64,000 nucleotides of DNA, taken from Mimachlamys varia (taxonomy: Eukaryota > Mollusca > Bivalvia > Pectinida > Pectinidae). The stretch is taken from assembly GCA_947623455.1 (NCBI GenBank), contig OX392541.1, positions 3,734,701-3,798,700 on the forward strand, given 5' to 3'. The notes below the pieces were generated by a model. The model did no database searches. It was not told the DNA's origin and saw only the letters and a program-made list of their open reading frames with translations. The position numbers and the translations under genes were made by a program. Below are positions 44,601 to 56,800 of the stretch, piece after piece; the stretch's first letter is position 1; every line of letters starts with the position of its first letter.

Positions 44601-47600
44601 GGGGATACAGCATACCGGTGGTATGGGGAGTACAGTGTACTGGTGGTATCGGGGATACAGTATACCGGTGGTATGGGGAGTACAGTGTACTGGTGGTATC
44701 GGGGATACAGCATACCGGTGGTATGGGGAGTACAGTGTACTGGTGGTATCGGGGATACAGTATACCGGTGGTATGGTGAGTACAGTGTACTGGTGGTATC
44801 GGGGATACAGCATACCGGTGGTATGGGGAGTACAGTGTACTGGTGGTATCGGGGATACAGTATACCGGTGGTATGGGGAGTACAGTGTACTGGTGGTATG
44901 GGGAGTACAGTATACTGGTGGTATGGGGAGTTCAGTGTACTGGTGGTATCGGGGATACAGTATACCGGTGGTAAGGGGAGTATAGTGTACTGATGGTATG
45001 GGGAGTACAGTGTACTGGTGGTATGGGGAGTACAGTGTACCGGTGGTATGGGGTGTACAGTGTACTGGTGGTATGGGGAGTACAGTATACCGGTGGTATG
45101 GGGTGTACAGTGTACTGGTGGTATGGGGAGTACAGTGTACTGGTGGTATGGGGAGTACAGTGTACTGGTGGTATGGGGAGTACAGTATACCGGTGGTATG
45201 GGGTGTACAGTGTACTGGTGGTATGGGGAGTACAGTGTACTGGTGGTATGGGGAGTACAGTGTACTGGTGGTATGGGGAGTACAGCGTACTGGTGGTATG
45301 GGGAGTACAGTGTACTGGTGGTATGGGGAGTACAGTGTACTGATGGTATGGAGAGTACAGTGTACTGGTGGTATGGGGAGTACAGTGTACTGATGGTATG
45401 GGGAGTACAGTGTACTGGTGGTATGGGGAGTACAGTGTACCGGTGGTATGGGGAGTACAGTGTACTGGTGGTATGGGGAGTACAGTGTACTGGTGGTATG
45501 GGGAGTACAGTGTACTGGTGGTATGGGGAGTACAGTGTACTGGTGGTATGGGGAGTACAGTGTACTGGTGGTATGGGGAGTACAGTGTACCGGTGGTATG
45601 GGGAGTACAGTGTACTGGTGGTATGGGGAGTACAGTGTACTGGTGGTATGGGGAGTACAGTGTACCGGTGGTATGGGGTGTACAGTGTACTGGTGGTATG
45701 GGGAGTACAGTATACCGGTGGTATGGGGTGTACAGTGTACTGGTGGTATGGGGAGTACAGTGTACTGGTGGTATGGGGAGTACAGTGTACTGGTGGTATG
45801 GGGAGTACAGTATACCGGTGGTATGGGGGGTACAGTATACTGGTGGTATGGGGAGTACAGTGTACTGGTGGTATGGGGAGTACAGTATACCGGTGGTATG
45901 GTGAGTACAGTGTACTGGTGGTATCGGGGATACAGCATACCGGTGGTATGGGGAGTACAGTGTACTGGTGGTATCGGGGATACAGTATACCGGTGGTATG
46001 GGGAGTACAGTGTACTGGTGGTATCGGGGATACAGCATACCGGTGGTATGGGGAGTACAGTGTACTGGTGGTATCGGGGATACAGTATACCGGTGGTATG
46101 GTGAGTACAGTGTACTGGTGGTATCGGGGATACAGCATACCGGTGGTATGGGGAGTACAGTGTACTGGTGGTATCGGGGATACAGTATACCGGTGGTATG
46201 GGGAGTACAGTGTACTGGTGGTATGGGGAGTACAGTATACTGGTGGTATGGGGAGTTCAGTGTACTGGTGGTATCGGGGATACAGTATACCGGTAGTAAG
46301 GGGAGTATAGTGTACTGATGGTATGGGGAGTACAGTGTACTGGTGGTATGGGGAGTACAGTGTACCGGTGGTATGGGGTGTACAGTGTACTGGTGGTATG
46401 GGGAGTACAGTATACCGGTGGTATGGGGTGTACAGTGTACTGGTGGTATGGGGAGTACAGTGTACTGGTGGTATGGGGAGTACAGTGTACTGGTGGTATG
46501 GGGAGTACAGTATACCGGTGGTATGGGGTGTACAGTGTACTGGTGGTATGGGGAGTACAGTGTACTGGTGGTATGGGGAGTACAGTGTACTGGTGGTATG
46601 GGGAGTACAGTGTACTGGTGGTATGGGGAGTACAGTGTACTGGTGGTATGGGGAGTACAGTGTACTGATGGTATGGAGAGTACAGTGTACTGGTGGTATG
46701 GGGAGTACAGTGTACTGATGGTATGGGGAGTACAGTGTACTGGTGGTATGGGGAGTACAGTGTACCGGTGGTATGGGGAGTACAGTGTACTGGTGGTATG
46801 GGGAGTACAGTGTACTGGTGGTATGGGGAGTACAGTGTACCGGTGGTATGGGGAGTACAGTGTACTGGTGGTATGGGGAGTACAGTGTACTGATGGTATG
46901 GGGAGTACAGTGTACTGATGGTATGGGGAGTACAGTGTACTGGTGGTATGGGGAGTACAGTATACTGGTGGTATGGGGAGTACAGTGTACTGGTGGTATG
47001 GGGAGTACAGTGTACTGGTGGTATGGGGAGTACAGTGTACTGGTGGTATGGGGAGTACAGTGTACTGGTGGTATGGGGAGTACAGTATACTGGTGGTATG
47101 GGGAGTACAGTGTACTGGTGGTATGGGGAGTACAGTATACCGGTGGTATGGAGAGTACAGTATACCGGTGGTATGGAGAGTACAGTATACTGGTGGTATG
47201 GAGAGTATAGTGTACTGGTGGTATGGGGAGTACGGTATACTGGTGGTATGGAGAGTATAGTGTACTGGTGGTATGGGGAGTACAGTATACTGGTGGTATG
47301 GGGAGTACAGTGTACTGGTGGTATGGGGAGTACAGTGTACTGGTGGTATGGGGAGTACAGTGTATCGGTGGTATGGGGAGTACAGTGTACTGGTGGTATG
47401 GGGAGTACAGTATACTGGTGGTATGGGGAGTACAGTGTACTGGTGGTATGGGGAGTACAGTATACCGGTGGAATGGAGAGTACAGTATACCGGTGGTATG
47501 GAGAGTACAGTATACTGGTGGTATGGAGAGTATAGTGTACTGGTGGTATGGGGAGTACGGTATACTGGTGGTATGGGGAGTACAGTGTACTGGTGGTATG

Positions 47601-50479
47601 GGGAGTACAGTGTACTGGTGGTATGGGGAGTACAGTATACTGGTGGTATGGGGAGTACAGTGTACTGGTGGTATGGGGAGTACGGTATACTGATGGTATG
47701 GGGAGTACAGTGTACTGGTGGTATGGGGAGTACAGTATACTGGTGGTATGGGGAGTACAGTGTACTGGTGGTATGGGGAGTACAGTATACTGGTGGTATG
47801 GGGAGTACAGTGTACTGGTGGTATGGGGAGTACAGTATACTGATGGTATGGGGAGTACAGTGTACTGGTGGTATGGGGAGTACAGTGTACTGGTGGTATG
47901 GGGAGTACAGTATACTGGTGGTATGGGGAGTACAGTGTACTGGTGGTATGGGGAGTACGGTATACTGGTGGTATGGGGAGTACAGTGTACTGGTGGTATG
48001 GGGAGTACAGTGTACTGGTGGTATGGGGAGTACAGTATACTGGTGGTATGGGGAGTACAGTAAACTGGTGGTATGGAGAGTACAGTATACTGGTGGTATG
48101 GAGAGTATAGTGTACTGGTGGTATGGGGAGTACAGTATACTGGTGGTATGGGGAGTACAGTGTACTGATGGTATGGGGCGTACAGTGTACTGGTGGTATG
48201 GGGAGTACAGTAAACTGGTGGTATGGAGGGTACAGTGTACTGGTGGTATGAGGAGTACAGTGTACTGGTGGTATGGGGAGTACAGTATACCGGTGGTATG
48301 GGGAGTACAGTGTACTGGTGGTATGGGGAGTACAGTATACCGGTGGTATGGGGAGTACAGTATACTGATGGTATGGGGAGTACAGTGTACTGGTGGTATG
48401 GGGAGTACAGTGTACTGGTGGTATGGGGAGTACAGTGTACTGGTGGTATGGGGAGTACAGTATACCGGTGGTATGGGGAGTACAGTGTACTGGTGGTATG
48501 GGGAGTACAGTGTACTGGTGGTATGGGGAGTACAGTGTACTGATGGTATGGGGAGTACAGTGTACTGGTGGTATGGGGAGTACAGTATACCGGTGGTATG
48601 GGGAGTACAGTGTACTGATGGTATGGGGAGTACAGTGTACTGGTGCTATGGGGAGTACAGTGTACTGGTGCTATGGGGAGTACAGTGTACCGGTGGTATG
48701 GGGAGTATAGTGTACTGGTGGTATGGGGAGTACAGTGTACTGGTGCTATGGGGAGTACAGTGTACTGGTGCTATGGGGAGTACAGTGTACCGGTGGTATG
48801 GGGAGTATAGTGTACTGGTGGTATGGGGAGTACAGTGTACTGGTGGTATGGGGAGTACAGTGTACTGGTGGTATGGGGAGTACAGTGTACTGGTGGTATG
48901 GGGAGTATAGTGTATCGGTGGTATGGGGAGTACAGTGTACTGGTGGTATGGGGAGTATAGTGTATCGGTGGTATGGGGAGTACAGTATACTGGTGGTATG
49001 GGGAGTACAGTGTACTGGTGGTATGGGGAGTACAGTATACTGGTGGTATGGGGAGTATAGTGTATCGGTGGTATGGGGAGTATAGTGTACTGGTGGTATG
49101 GGGAGTACAGTGTACTGGTGGTATGGGGAGTACAGTGTACTGGTGGTATGGGGAGTACAGTGTACTGGTGGTATGGGGAGTACAGTATACTGGTGGTATG
49201 GGGAGTATAGTGTATCGGTGGTATGGGGAGTATAGTGTACTGGTGGTATGGGGAGTATAGTGTATCGGTGGTATGGGGAGTACAGTATACTGGTGGTATG
49301 GGGAGTACAGTGTACTGATGGTATGGGGAGTACAGTGTACTGGTGGTATGGGGAGTACAGTGTACTGATGGTATGGGGAGTACAGTATACTGGTGGTATG
49401 GGGAGTACAGTGTACTGGTGGTATGGGGAGTATAGTGTATCGGTGGTATGGGGAGTATAGTGTACTGGTGGTATGGGGAGTATAGTGTATCGGTGGTATG
49501 GGGAGTACAGTATACTGGTGGTATGGGGAGTACAGTGTACTGGTGGTATGGGGAGTACAGTGTACTGGTGGTATGGGGAGTACAGTGTACCGGTGGTATG
49601 GGGAGTACAGTATACTGGTGGTATGGGGAGTACAGTGTACTGATGGTATGGGGAGTACAGTGTACTGGTGGTATGGGGAGTACAGTGTACTGGTGGTATG
49701 GGGAGTACAGTGTATCGGTGGTATGGGGAGTACAGGGTACTGGTGGTATGGTGAGTACAGGGTACTGGTGGTACGGGGAGTACAGTGTACTGATGGTATG
49801 GGGAGTACAGTGTACTGGTGGTATGGGGAGTACAGTGTACTGGTGGTATGGGGAGTACAGTGTACTGGTGGTATGGGGAGTACAGTATACTGGTGGTATG
49901 GGGAGTACAGTGTACCGGTGGTACGGGGAGTACAGTGTACCGGTGGTACGGGGAGTACAGTGTACCGGTGGTATCGGGAGTACAGTGTACTGGTGGTATG
50001 GGGAGTACAGGGTACTGGTGGTATGGTGAGTACAGGGTACTGGTGGTACGGGGAGTATAGTGTACCGGTGGTACGGGGAGTACAGTGTACTGGTGGTATG
50101 GGGAGTACAGTGTACTGGTGGTATGGTGAGTACAGTATACCGGTGGTATGGTGAGTACAGTGTACCGGTGGTATGGGGAGTACAGTATACTGGTGGTATG
50201 GGGAGTACAGTATACTGGTGGTATGGGGAGTACAGTGTACCGGTGGTATGGGGAGTACAGTGTACTGGTGGTATGGGGAGTACAGTGTACTGGTGGTATG
50301 GGGAGTACAGTATACTGGTGGTATGGGGAGTACAGTGTACTGGTGGTATGGGGAGTACAGTGTACTGGTGGTATGGGGAGTACAGTGTTCTTGTGGTATG
50401 GGGAGTACAGTATACTGGTGGTATGGGGAGTACAGTGTAGTGGTGGTATGGGGAGTAAAGTGTACTGGTGGTATTGGCA
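41663..50479 (+). repeat. 8.8 kb minisatellite of a 25-bp unit (about 353 copies)
   Basis: The unit (for example 41687-41711) is GTACTGGTGGTATGGGG followed by AGTACAGT. Positions 300 bp apart stay in phase from 41701 to 50401, so there is no net length change over 348 units. Variation is mainly substitution at a few sites: GTAC or ATAC, TGG or CGG, GGTGG or GATGG, TACAG or TATAG, and a GGTATCGGGGATACAG variant. Each consensus unit contains AGTACAGTGTACT, a 6-1-6 dyad. The plus strand is G-rich (11 G, 2 C per unit). Because 25 is not a multiple of three and the unit has no stop in any frame on either strand, huge frames arise (up to 1432 codons on the minus strand). I regard them as non-genic. 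The left edge is sharp and the right edge decays over about 40 bp. Confidence 0.95.
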
Positions 50480-51660
50480 GTATTATATATCATGGTATTA
50501 TGAGTATGATGTATATGAGTAGATTTTTAGGTTTTGATATTTGTATTTTGAAAAAAAAAATCGATTGGTTAAATGGACCTGCTGAATGAGCTTAACATTG
50601 ATTTTGAATCGGGAAACTAATTTGAACGATAATACCAATTTTAAAACAAAATATGATCCGATACACATGATAAGCTCACGCTCGAAATTTTGTTTAAGTA
50701 TTTGCTTTTTCTTAATGCCTTTATTTAATAGAAGGGTATTGCATACAGACATACCGGTAAAGGGCTGTCACTCGGGGTCGGTGGGTCTATGGCCATAGCG
50801 GGTATTGTTTGGCCATGGGTTTCTAGTGTTTGTCAGCTGATTGCATCAACCAGCTTAATCCAATAACGACAAAAGAATAGAAACAAAACAGAAGCGTTAT
50901 ACAATGCTAGTTAACGGTGTAAATACGGCGTCTATATTGAGAGCAAGCTGGTGCATTACCCTCCTAAATGGTTAGTACAAGTATTTCATTGCTAATTTGA
51001 TAAAAAGATAAAAAGTGTTTAAATGTTGAGCAAATAAGCAGAAGAAAACGTTGATACCATAATTATTTGAATTACGAGCTTTATCGATAGAGATACTACA
51101 ATTAAATGTGTGAGGGGAACGCCCCTTCTATAAAACTAGCAATTTAATTGTGAAACACATGGACAATGTACATTTCCTCGTGTAATCGAATCAATATCGA
51201 ATCTGAGCTTATTCATTCCCCTTGGTCAAATAAAACTCAATTGCTATATGCGTGTTCATTTCAGTGTGTCTCATTGTAGGTTTCAGATTGAAAGCGACAT
51301 TGGTTGTCAGTTCGGGACGGGCCTTGTGAGTTTCGCCGCCACCAGCACCCATTACTAATACATGTTAATTATTCCCTGCATTGTTGGGGAGTCGACTAAC
51401 TCATCCTATGATACGTTTTTAATTTATTCATTTATTTGTTTACTGTTTTTAAAAAAGTTAGACATCGATGGATGACTTCGTTTCTATTTGAGTGAACAAA
51501 ATGTAATCAATTATTTTGCAATTCTTCATACTGTCTGCGCTAATATTACATAATGCATTCATCATTTAATATAAATATGTTTCACTGATACAAATGGGCT
51601 TTAATTTAAACGTTTGACAGTCCATCACAATGAACCACAAGCCTGTAGTAGCATTACAAA
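50480..51660. other. No gene recognised between the two satellite regions
   Basis: The first 40 bp hold decayed array units (CATGGTATTATGAGTATGAT). The rest is AT-rich with short ORFs only. Confidence 0.4.
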
Positions 51661-51661
51661 G

Positions 51662-51720
51662 TTACGGATCATCACGGCAATGGGCTCTGATTATGTTTAA
51701 CGGGACACGTTCCCATTATA
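51662..51720 (+). repeat. Isolated diverged unit of the 65-bp repeat, left of mariner
   Basis: GTTACGGATCATCACGGCAA then TGGGCTCTGATTATGTTTAA and CGGGACACGTTCCCATTATA align with one 65-bp unit lacking the (TA)n part. It ends at the TA that precedes the mariner end, so the repeat flanks the transposon on both sides. Confidence 0.7.
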
Positions 51721-52527
51721 CGAGGGGTGTTCCATAAATAATGTCATCTGTGCTTTATTTCGCGGAAATCGTGCAATTTATGCACAAAACCACCTCGTGT
51801 CGATTGAGTGATCACTGGCTCGTGACACAGGTAAATATATCGTCCACACGTTCACTGGCCTCGGTACAGTGTACATCGTTTCATAGCCTATTCGTTAGAC
51901 TAGACACAAAATGACAGGAAAACGAGCTGAAAATGTTCTTGAAATTAGGGCCTATATAAAAGGTAGGTCATTACTCGGCATAAAGGCTGTAGATATTCAC
52001 CGCCAGGTGTGTGACATTTATTTGGAGGGCCAAATGTCTCACAGGACTGTTTGTAGGTGGGTAGGTAAATTTAGTGCTGGGCAGCAGCAACTGAAAGATG
52101 CTGCTCACCCAGGTCCTCCTGCAACAACTACGACCAAAGGTTACATAGAAAAAATCCGAAATATCCTCCAAACTGATGCTCGATTCACCGTAAGACAATT
52201 GGCTCGAATGACAAACTCGCGTTAGCAAGAGTTCATGCAATTTTGAAGAAACACCTAAAAGTTGAAAGATAAATGCAAGATGGATACCCCATTTGTTAAC
52301 GGATGAGCAAAAGAAGACGCGTGTAACAATGGCAAAAAAACTTCTCAAAATGTACCCAAAATATAGTAAAAAGGCTTTTGATAATATAGTCACTGGTGAT
52401 GAGACCTGGGTGTATTATTTTGAACCAAAGCGGAAGGTTGCCAACCGAATATGGGCCACTAAAAATGCCAGACGCCCAAGTATTGCCAAACGAATACGAA
52501 CGGTAAAGAAGGTTTTGTATGCTATGA
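51721..52527 (+). pseudogene. Truncated mariner transposon with broken transposase
   Basis: After TA, the end CGAGGGGTGTTCCATAAATA resembles a mariner terminal repeat. The transposase starts at ATG 51911 (MTGKRAENVLEIRAYIKGRS) with the paired-type helix-turn-helix region (SHRTVCRWVGKF, ARFTVRQLARM). The frame stops at 52225. Two frameshifts then separate LARVHAILKKHLKVE and RWIPHLLTDEQKKTRV from the N-terminus. The first catalytic Asp is present in VTGDETWVYYFEP. The match ends at RTVKKVLYAM (about 52527), where the 65-bp array begins; the second half of the transposase, with the other two catalytic Asp, and the right terminal repeat are absent. Cut-and-paste DNA transposition is the family role; this copy cannot code for an active enzyme. 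Confidence 0.85.
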
Positions 52528-53871
52528 TTATGTTTGATGGGACACGTTCCCATTATATATATATTACGGAATGTCTCTGCAATGAGCTTTGATTATGTTT
52601 TATGGGACACGTTCCCATTATATATTTATTACGGAACATCTCTGCAATGAGCTCTGATTGTGTTTTATGGGACACATTCCCATTATATATATATTACGGA
52701 ATATCTCTGCAATGAGCTCTGATTATGTTTTATGGGACACATTCCCATTATATATATATTACGGAATATCTCTGCAATGAGCTCTGATTATGTTTTATGG
52801 GGCACATTCCCATTATATATATATTACGGAATATCTCTGCAATGAGCTCTGATTATGTTTTATGGGGCACCTTCCCATTATATATATATTACGGAATATC
52901 TCTGCAATGAGCTCTTATTATGTCTTATGGGGCACGTTCCCATTATATATATATTACGGAACATCTCTGCAATGAGCTCTGATTATGTTTTATGGGACAC
53001 ATTCCCATTATATATATATTACGGAACATCTCTGCAATGAGCTCTGATTATGTTTTATCGGACACATTCCCATTATATATATATTACGGAACATCTCTGC
53101 AATGAGCTTTGATTATGTTTTATGGGACACGTTCCCATTATATATATATTACGGAACATCTCTGCAATGAGCTCTGATTATGTTTTATGGGGCACGTTCC
53201 CATTATATATATATTACGGAATATTTCTGCAATGAGCTCTGATTATGTTTTATGGAGCACGTTCCCATTATATATATATATATTACGGAATATCTCTGTA
53301 ATGAGCTCTGATTATGTTTTATGGGACACATTCCCATTATATATATATATATATTACGGAACATCTCTGCAAAGAGCTTTGATTATGTTTTATGGGGCAC
53401 ATTCCCATTATATATATATTACGGAACATCTCTGCAATGAGGTCTGATTATGTTTTATGGGGCACGTTCCCATTATATATATATTACGGAACATCTCTGC
53501 ATTGAGCTCTGATTATGTTTTATGGGGCACGTTCCCATTATATATATATCACGGAATATTTCTGCAATGAGCTCTTATTATGTTTTATGGGGCACGTTCC
53601 CATTATATATATATTACGGAACATCTCTGCATTGAGCTCTGATTATGTTTTATGGGGCACGTTCCCATTATATATATATTACGGAACATCTCTGCAATGA
53701 GCTCTGATTATGTTTTATGGGGCACCTTCCCATTATATATATATTACGGAACATCTCTGCATTGAGCTCTGATTATGTTTTATGGGGCACGTTCCCATTA
53801 TATATATATTACGGAACATCTCTGCATTGAGTTCTTATTATGTCTTATGGGGCACGTTCCCATTATATATA
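52528..53871 (+). repeat. 65-bp satellite array, block 1 (about 20 units)
   Basis: The unit (for example 52694-52758) is TTACGGAATATCTCTGCAAT, GAGCTCTGATTATGTTTTAT, GGGACACATTCCCATTATAT and ATATA. Variants include GAACATC/GAATATC, GGGGCAC/GGGACAC/GGAGCAC and TATATA length changes of 2 bp. The first unit is fused to the mariner transposase frame. Confidence 0.92.
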
Positions 53872-56800
53872 CACTGTAAAAAATATTCCTGTAAAACATG
53901 TTTGTTTAAAAACGGCTGTCAGACTCACTTTATAAACATGTTTCACGTTTTATTTAAAACACTTTACATGTGTATATTTAAACACAAGTGTTTTAAATGT
54001 TACATATACCCCGTTTTTGGCAAAACACTAGTGTTTTAAAGGAAAAACAGAGACGTTTATTTTAAAACAGTGATGTTTTATTAAAAACACGTTCAAATGT
54101 TTTAACAAAAACACTTCAACATTACACTTGCTAGACTCACTTTAAAAACACTTTAACGTGTTTTAAATAAAACATGTTTTACTTGTACATGTTTTTACTA
54201 CAACATAATGTAATGATAAGATACTTCATTTACATGTCATGTGCTTACATACAATCTACATTATCAAAATATCAATATTTGTAAAACGTCCACTCATATT
54301 GGCCATATATGGGATGTACTTCTTCAAATGAATCACGAAATGATACTTTAACTGTTACATTTACACCAGATTCTTTATCAAGATTTTTTCAGTTTTCAGC
54401 ATTTTAAAAATGCACAGCAGCGGCACTTTTGTTTTATATGTGTGTTATGGATACAGCAAGCCCATCTTCAAATCAGACGTGTAGCAGCATAAATAGTCTG
54501 TCCATCCCCAACTATTGCTATTTCTGAAATTTTGTCACCATGGAGAAAACAGATCAGGCATGGAGCAGACAACTCCTCCGTGTCACATGTTCTCGAAATC
54601 ATATCCTCTGCAACATCCTGTAAAAAGATATCAAAATGAGAATCTGCAGACCCAAGATATGCTTATTTTTAATAATGTAAATTTCATATACATGCAAGTG
54701 AATAGATATCACACACAACTGCAACTAATGTATATGGGTTACCATTATTTTTACAAATTATTTCTATTGACTTCAGTCCTATGCAGACATTTTAGCAAAC
54801 ATGTACATACTTTTTAATGCGGATGATAGTCTCTTTCTTTCAATTCCGTTTCAAAAGCAGCAGCTTTCTCCATATGATGAAGTACCCGTACCATTTTACT
54901 GTTATCAGATCCCTGTAAAATACAAACATAAACTCTAAATAGAGAACTTTTAATAAGTCTGTTATTAATTTGAATAACCTTTTTAAACTCCAAAGTAAAT
55001 CTTCTATCCCAACTGTGTAAATTGTATGTGAATTGTACTTGCCTAATTCAAATTCTCCAAATACATCTTAGTATTTTCCTGATCCACTGACTTCGAGATA
55101 ATGAAGTTTGACTGTAATTGCAATTTTAATTTGAATCCGATATAAGACAGGAATTACACAGCAAATACACTGAAAGTCAGCAGTCTCATCAATCTGTATC
55201 ATACAATGTAATACAAATCCCCTGAACCTCCTTAACTGTAGTAAATGTAAAAAGATATTTCTGATATATACATGCACATACATATTGAGCAGGTATCATT
55301 AATTAGTGATAATTAATTATATGAAACATGCACACTTTACTTTCCATAATATGCATGACAGTTAACACCCCCCCCCCCATTCCCGATAGCACACACACAC
55401 ATACACACACCGGTAAACCAACAACCAGGGAGCTTCGAGGGTATTCAGCGGAGTCTGAGCTATATAAAGGGCTTTGCCTTAGTCAAATGGATAAGAAAAG
55501 AATTATAAAGACAGTTTTATTAGTAGAGCTTTACAGTAAACATTAAAGTATAAACTTACATGTAATGGTGTAGGCCATCGAGTTTGCATTTTTTATGTCA
55601 CCTTCCAATATCTAAGAGGACAAAAGGATCTCAACTGGCCACCTTTTCCTCAAAGACAAAGTCAAAGGATCACATTAGAAAGATTGATTTTAACCACAAA
55701 CTGCAATCACTTTTAAGACTTAATGAAGTAAATTTCTAAATATTTGTGTACGTCACCTTCCAATATCTAAGAGGACAAAAGGATCTCAACTGGCCACCTT
55801 TTCCTCAAAGACAAAGTCAAAGGATCTATACGAAATAATAGAAATAAAAGATTAATAAAATCTGTCCCGATTAAATAATATTTATGATGTCGAACTTGTA
55901 AAAAATAAATAAGTAAAATAGAATCCGTTTACATAAAAACAATAATGTTTGTACACTAGGCTTATTTGTATATCTTCAGCACCGTGCCATACACTAAGCT
56001 TATTTACATCTTAACACCGTGCCATGCCCCTGACCGCCATTATTCTTTGTTGGTCAACAGTCTTGACCAGCTCAAAACAAACAACATGTGTGTGTGAACA
56101 TGCAGCTGCTGCATCGAAACGTTTGAATTTCAGAATTAAATGTTCTTGCACAATAAACAGTTTACTTAGTATATCTACATTATATATAAATGTATAATTA
56201 CCCAAAATGTATTGATCCGCACCGCTTTCTTTCGTCTCAGCATCAGCTACCTTCGTCTTGATGTGGGCGAGTGTTGTGATATGGTCACGTGACGGCGAAA
56301 GGCGCGAATATTAACCGTAAAACGGACATGTAATACAAATGAAAGTACTGAAACGCTAAAACTTCGAACAAAAGTATGTATTTTGTAACAGCTATTGAAG
56401 TGATTTTGTTGTGTGGGTTACTAAGTTTCGATATCAGAAGGTTTCAGAATAGGGATTAGGTTAGTAAGTATTTAGAGTAAACATAATTTACACGCAAATT
56501 GTTTAGATTGACGAGTTGTTTTCATGTACATGTACAATTTAGTGCAGTGCTTTAACAATTTGACTAAAATATCATTTTTTTTTTTAATTTTGAAATGAAT
56601 ATTGATCAATTTACAGGGAAGCGAATGTGTTTCTTTTAATATATGCATTGAAATAAACGGTATTAGTTTGTTAGACACAAAATGAAGCTTTATTTCATAA
56701 ACCTTCCCTGCAACACTTAAAACAATTTAAGCAAAAAATCACACCTGAGATCCAGTTGGAAATGCAAGATTAGGATTAATTACGGGAGCAATGGCAGATC

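Noticed and set aside
41658..50493. Giant repetitive proteins (up to 1432 codons) in the 25-bp array
   Set aside because: The unit has no stop in any frame of either strand and is not a multiple of three, so long frames arise automatically. There is no start context, signal peptide, intron border or unique flanking domain.
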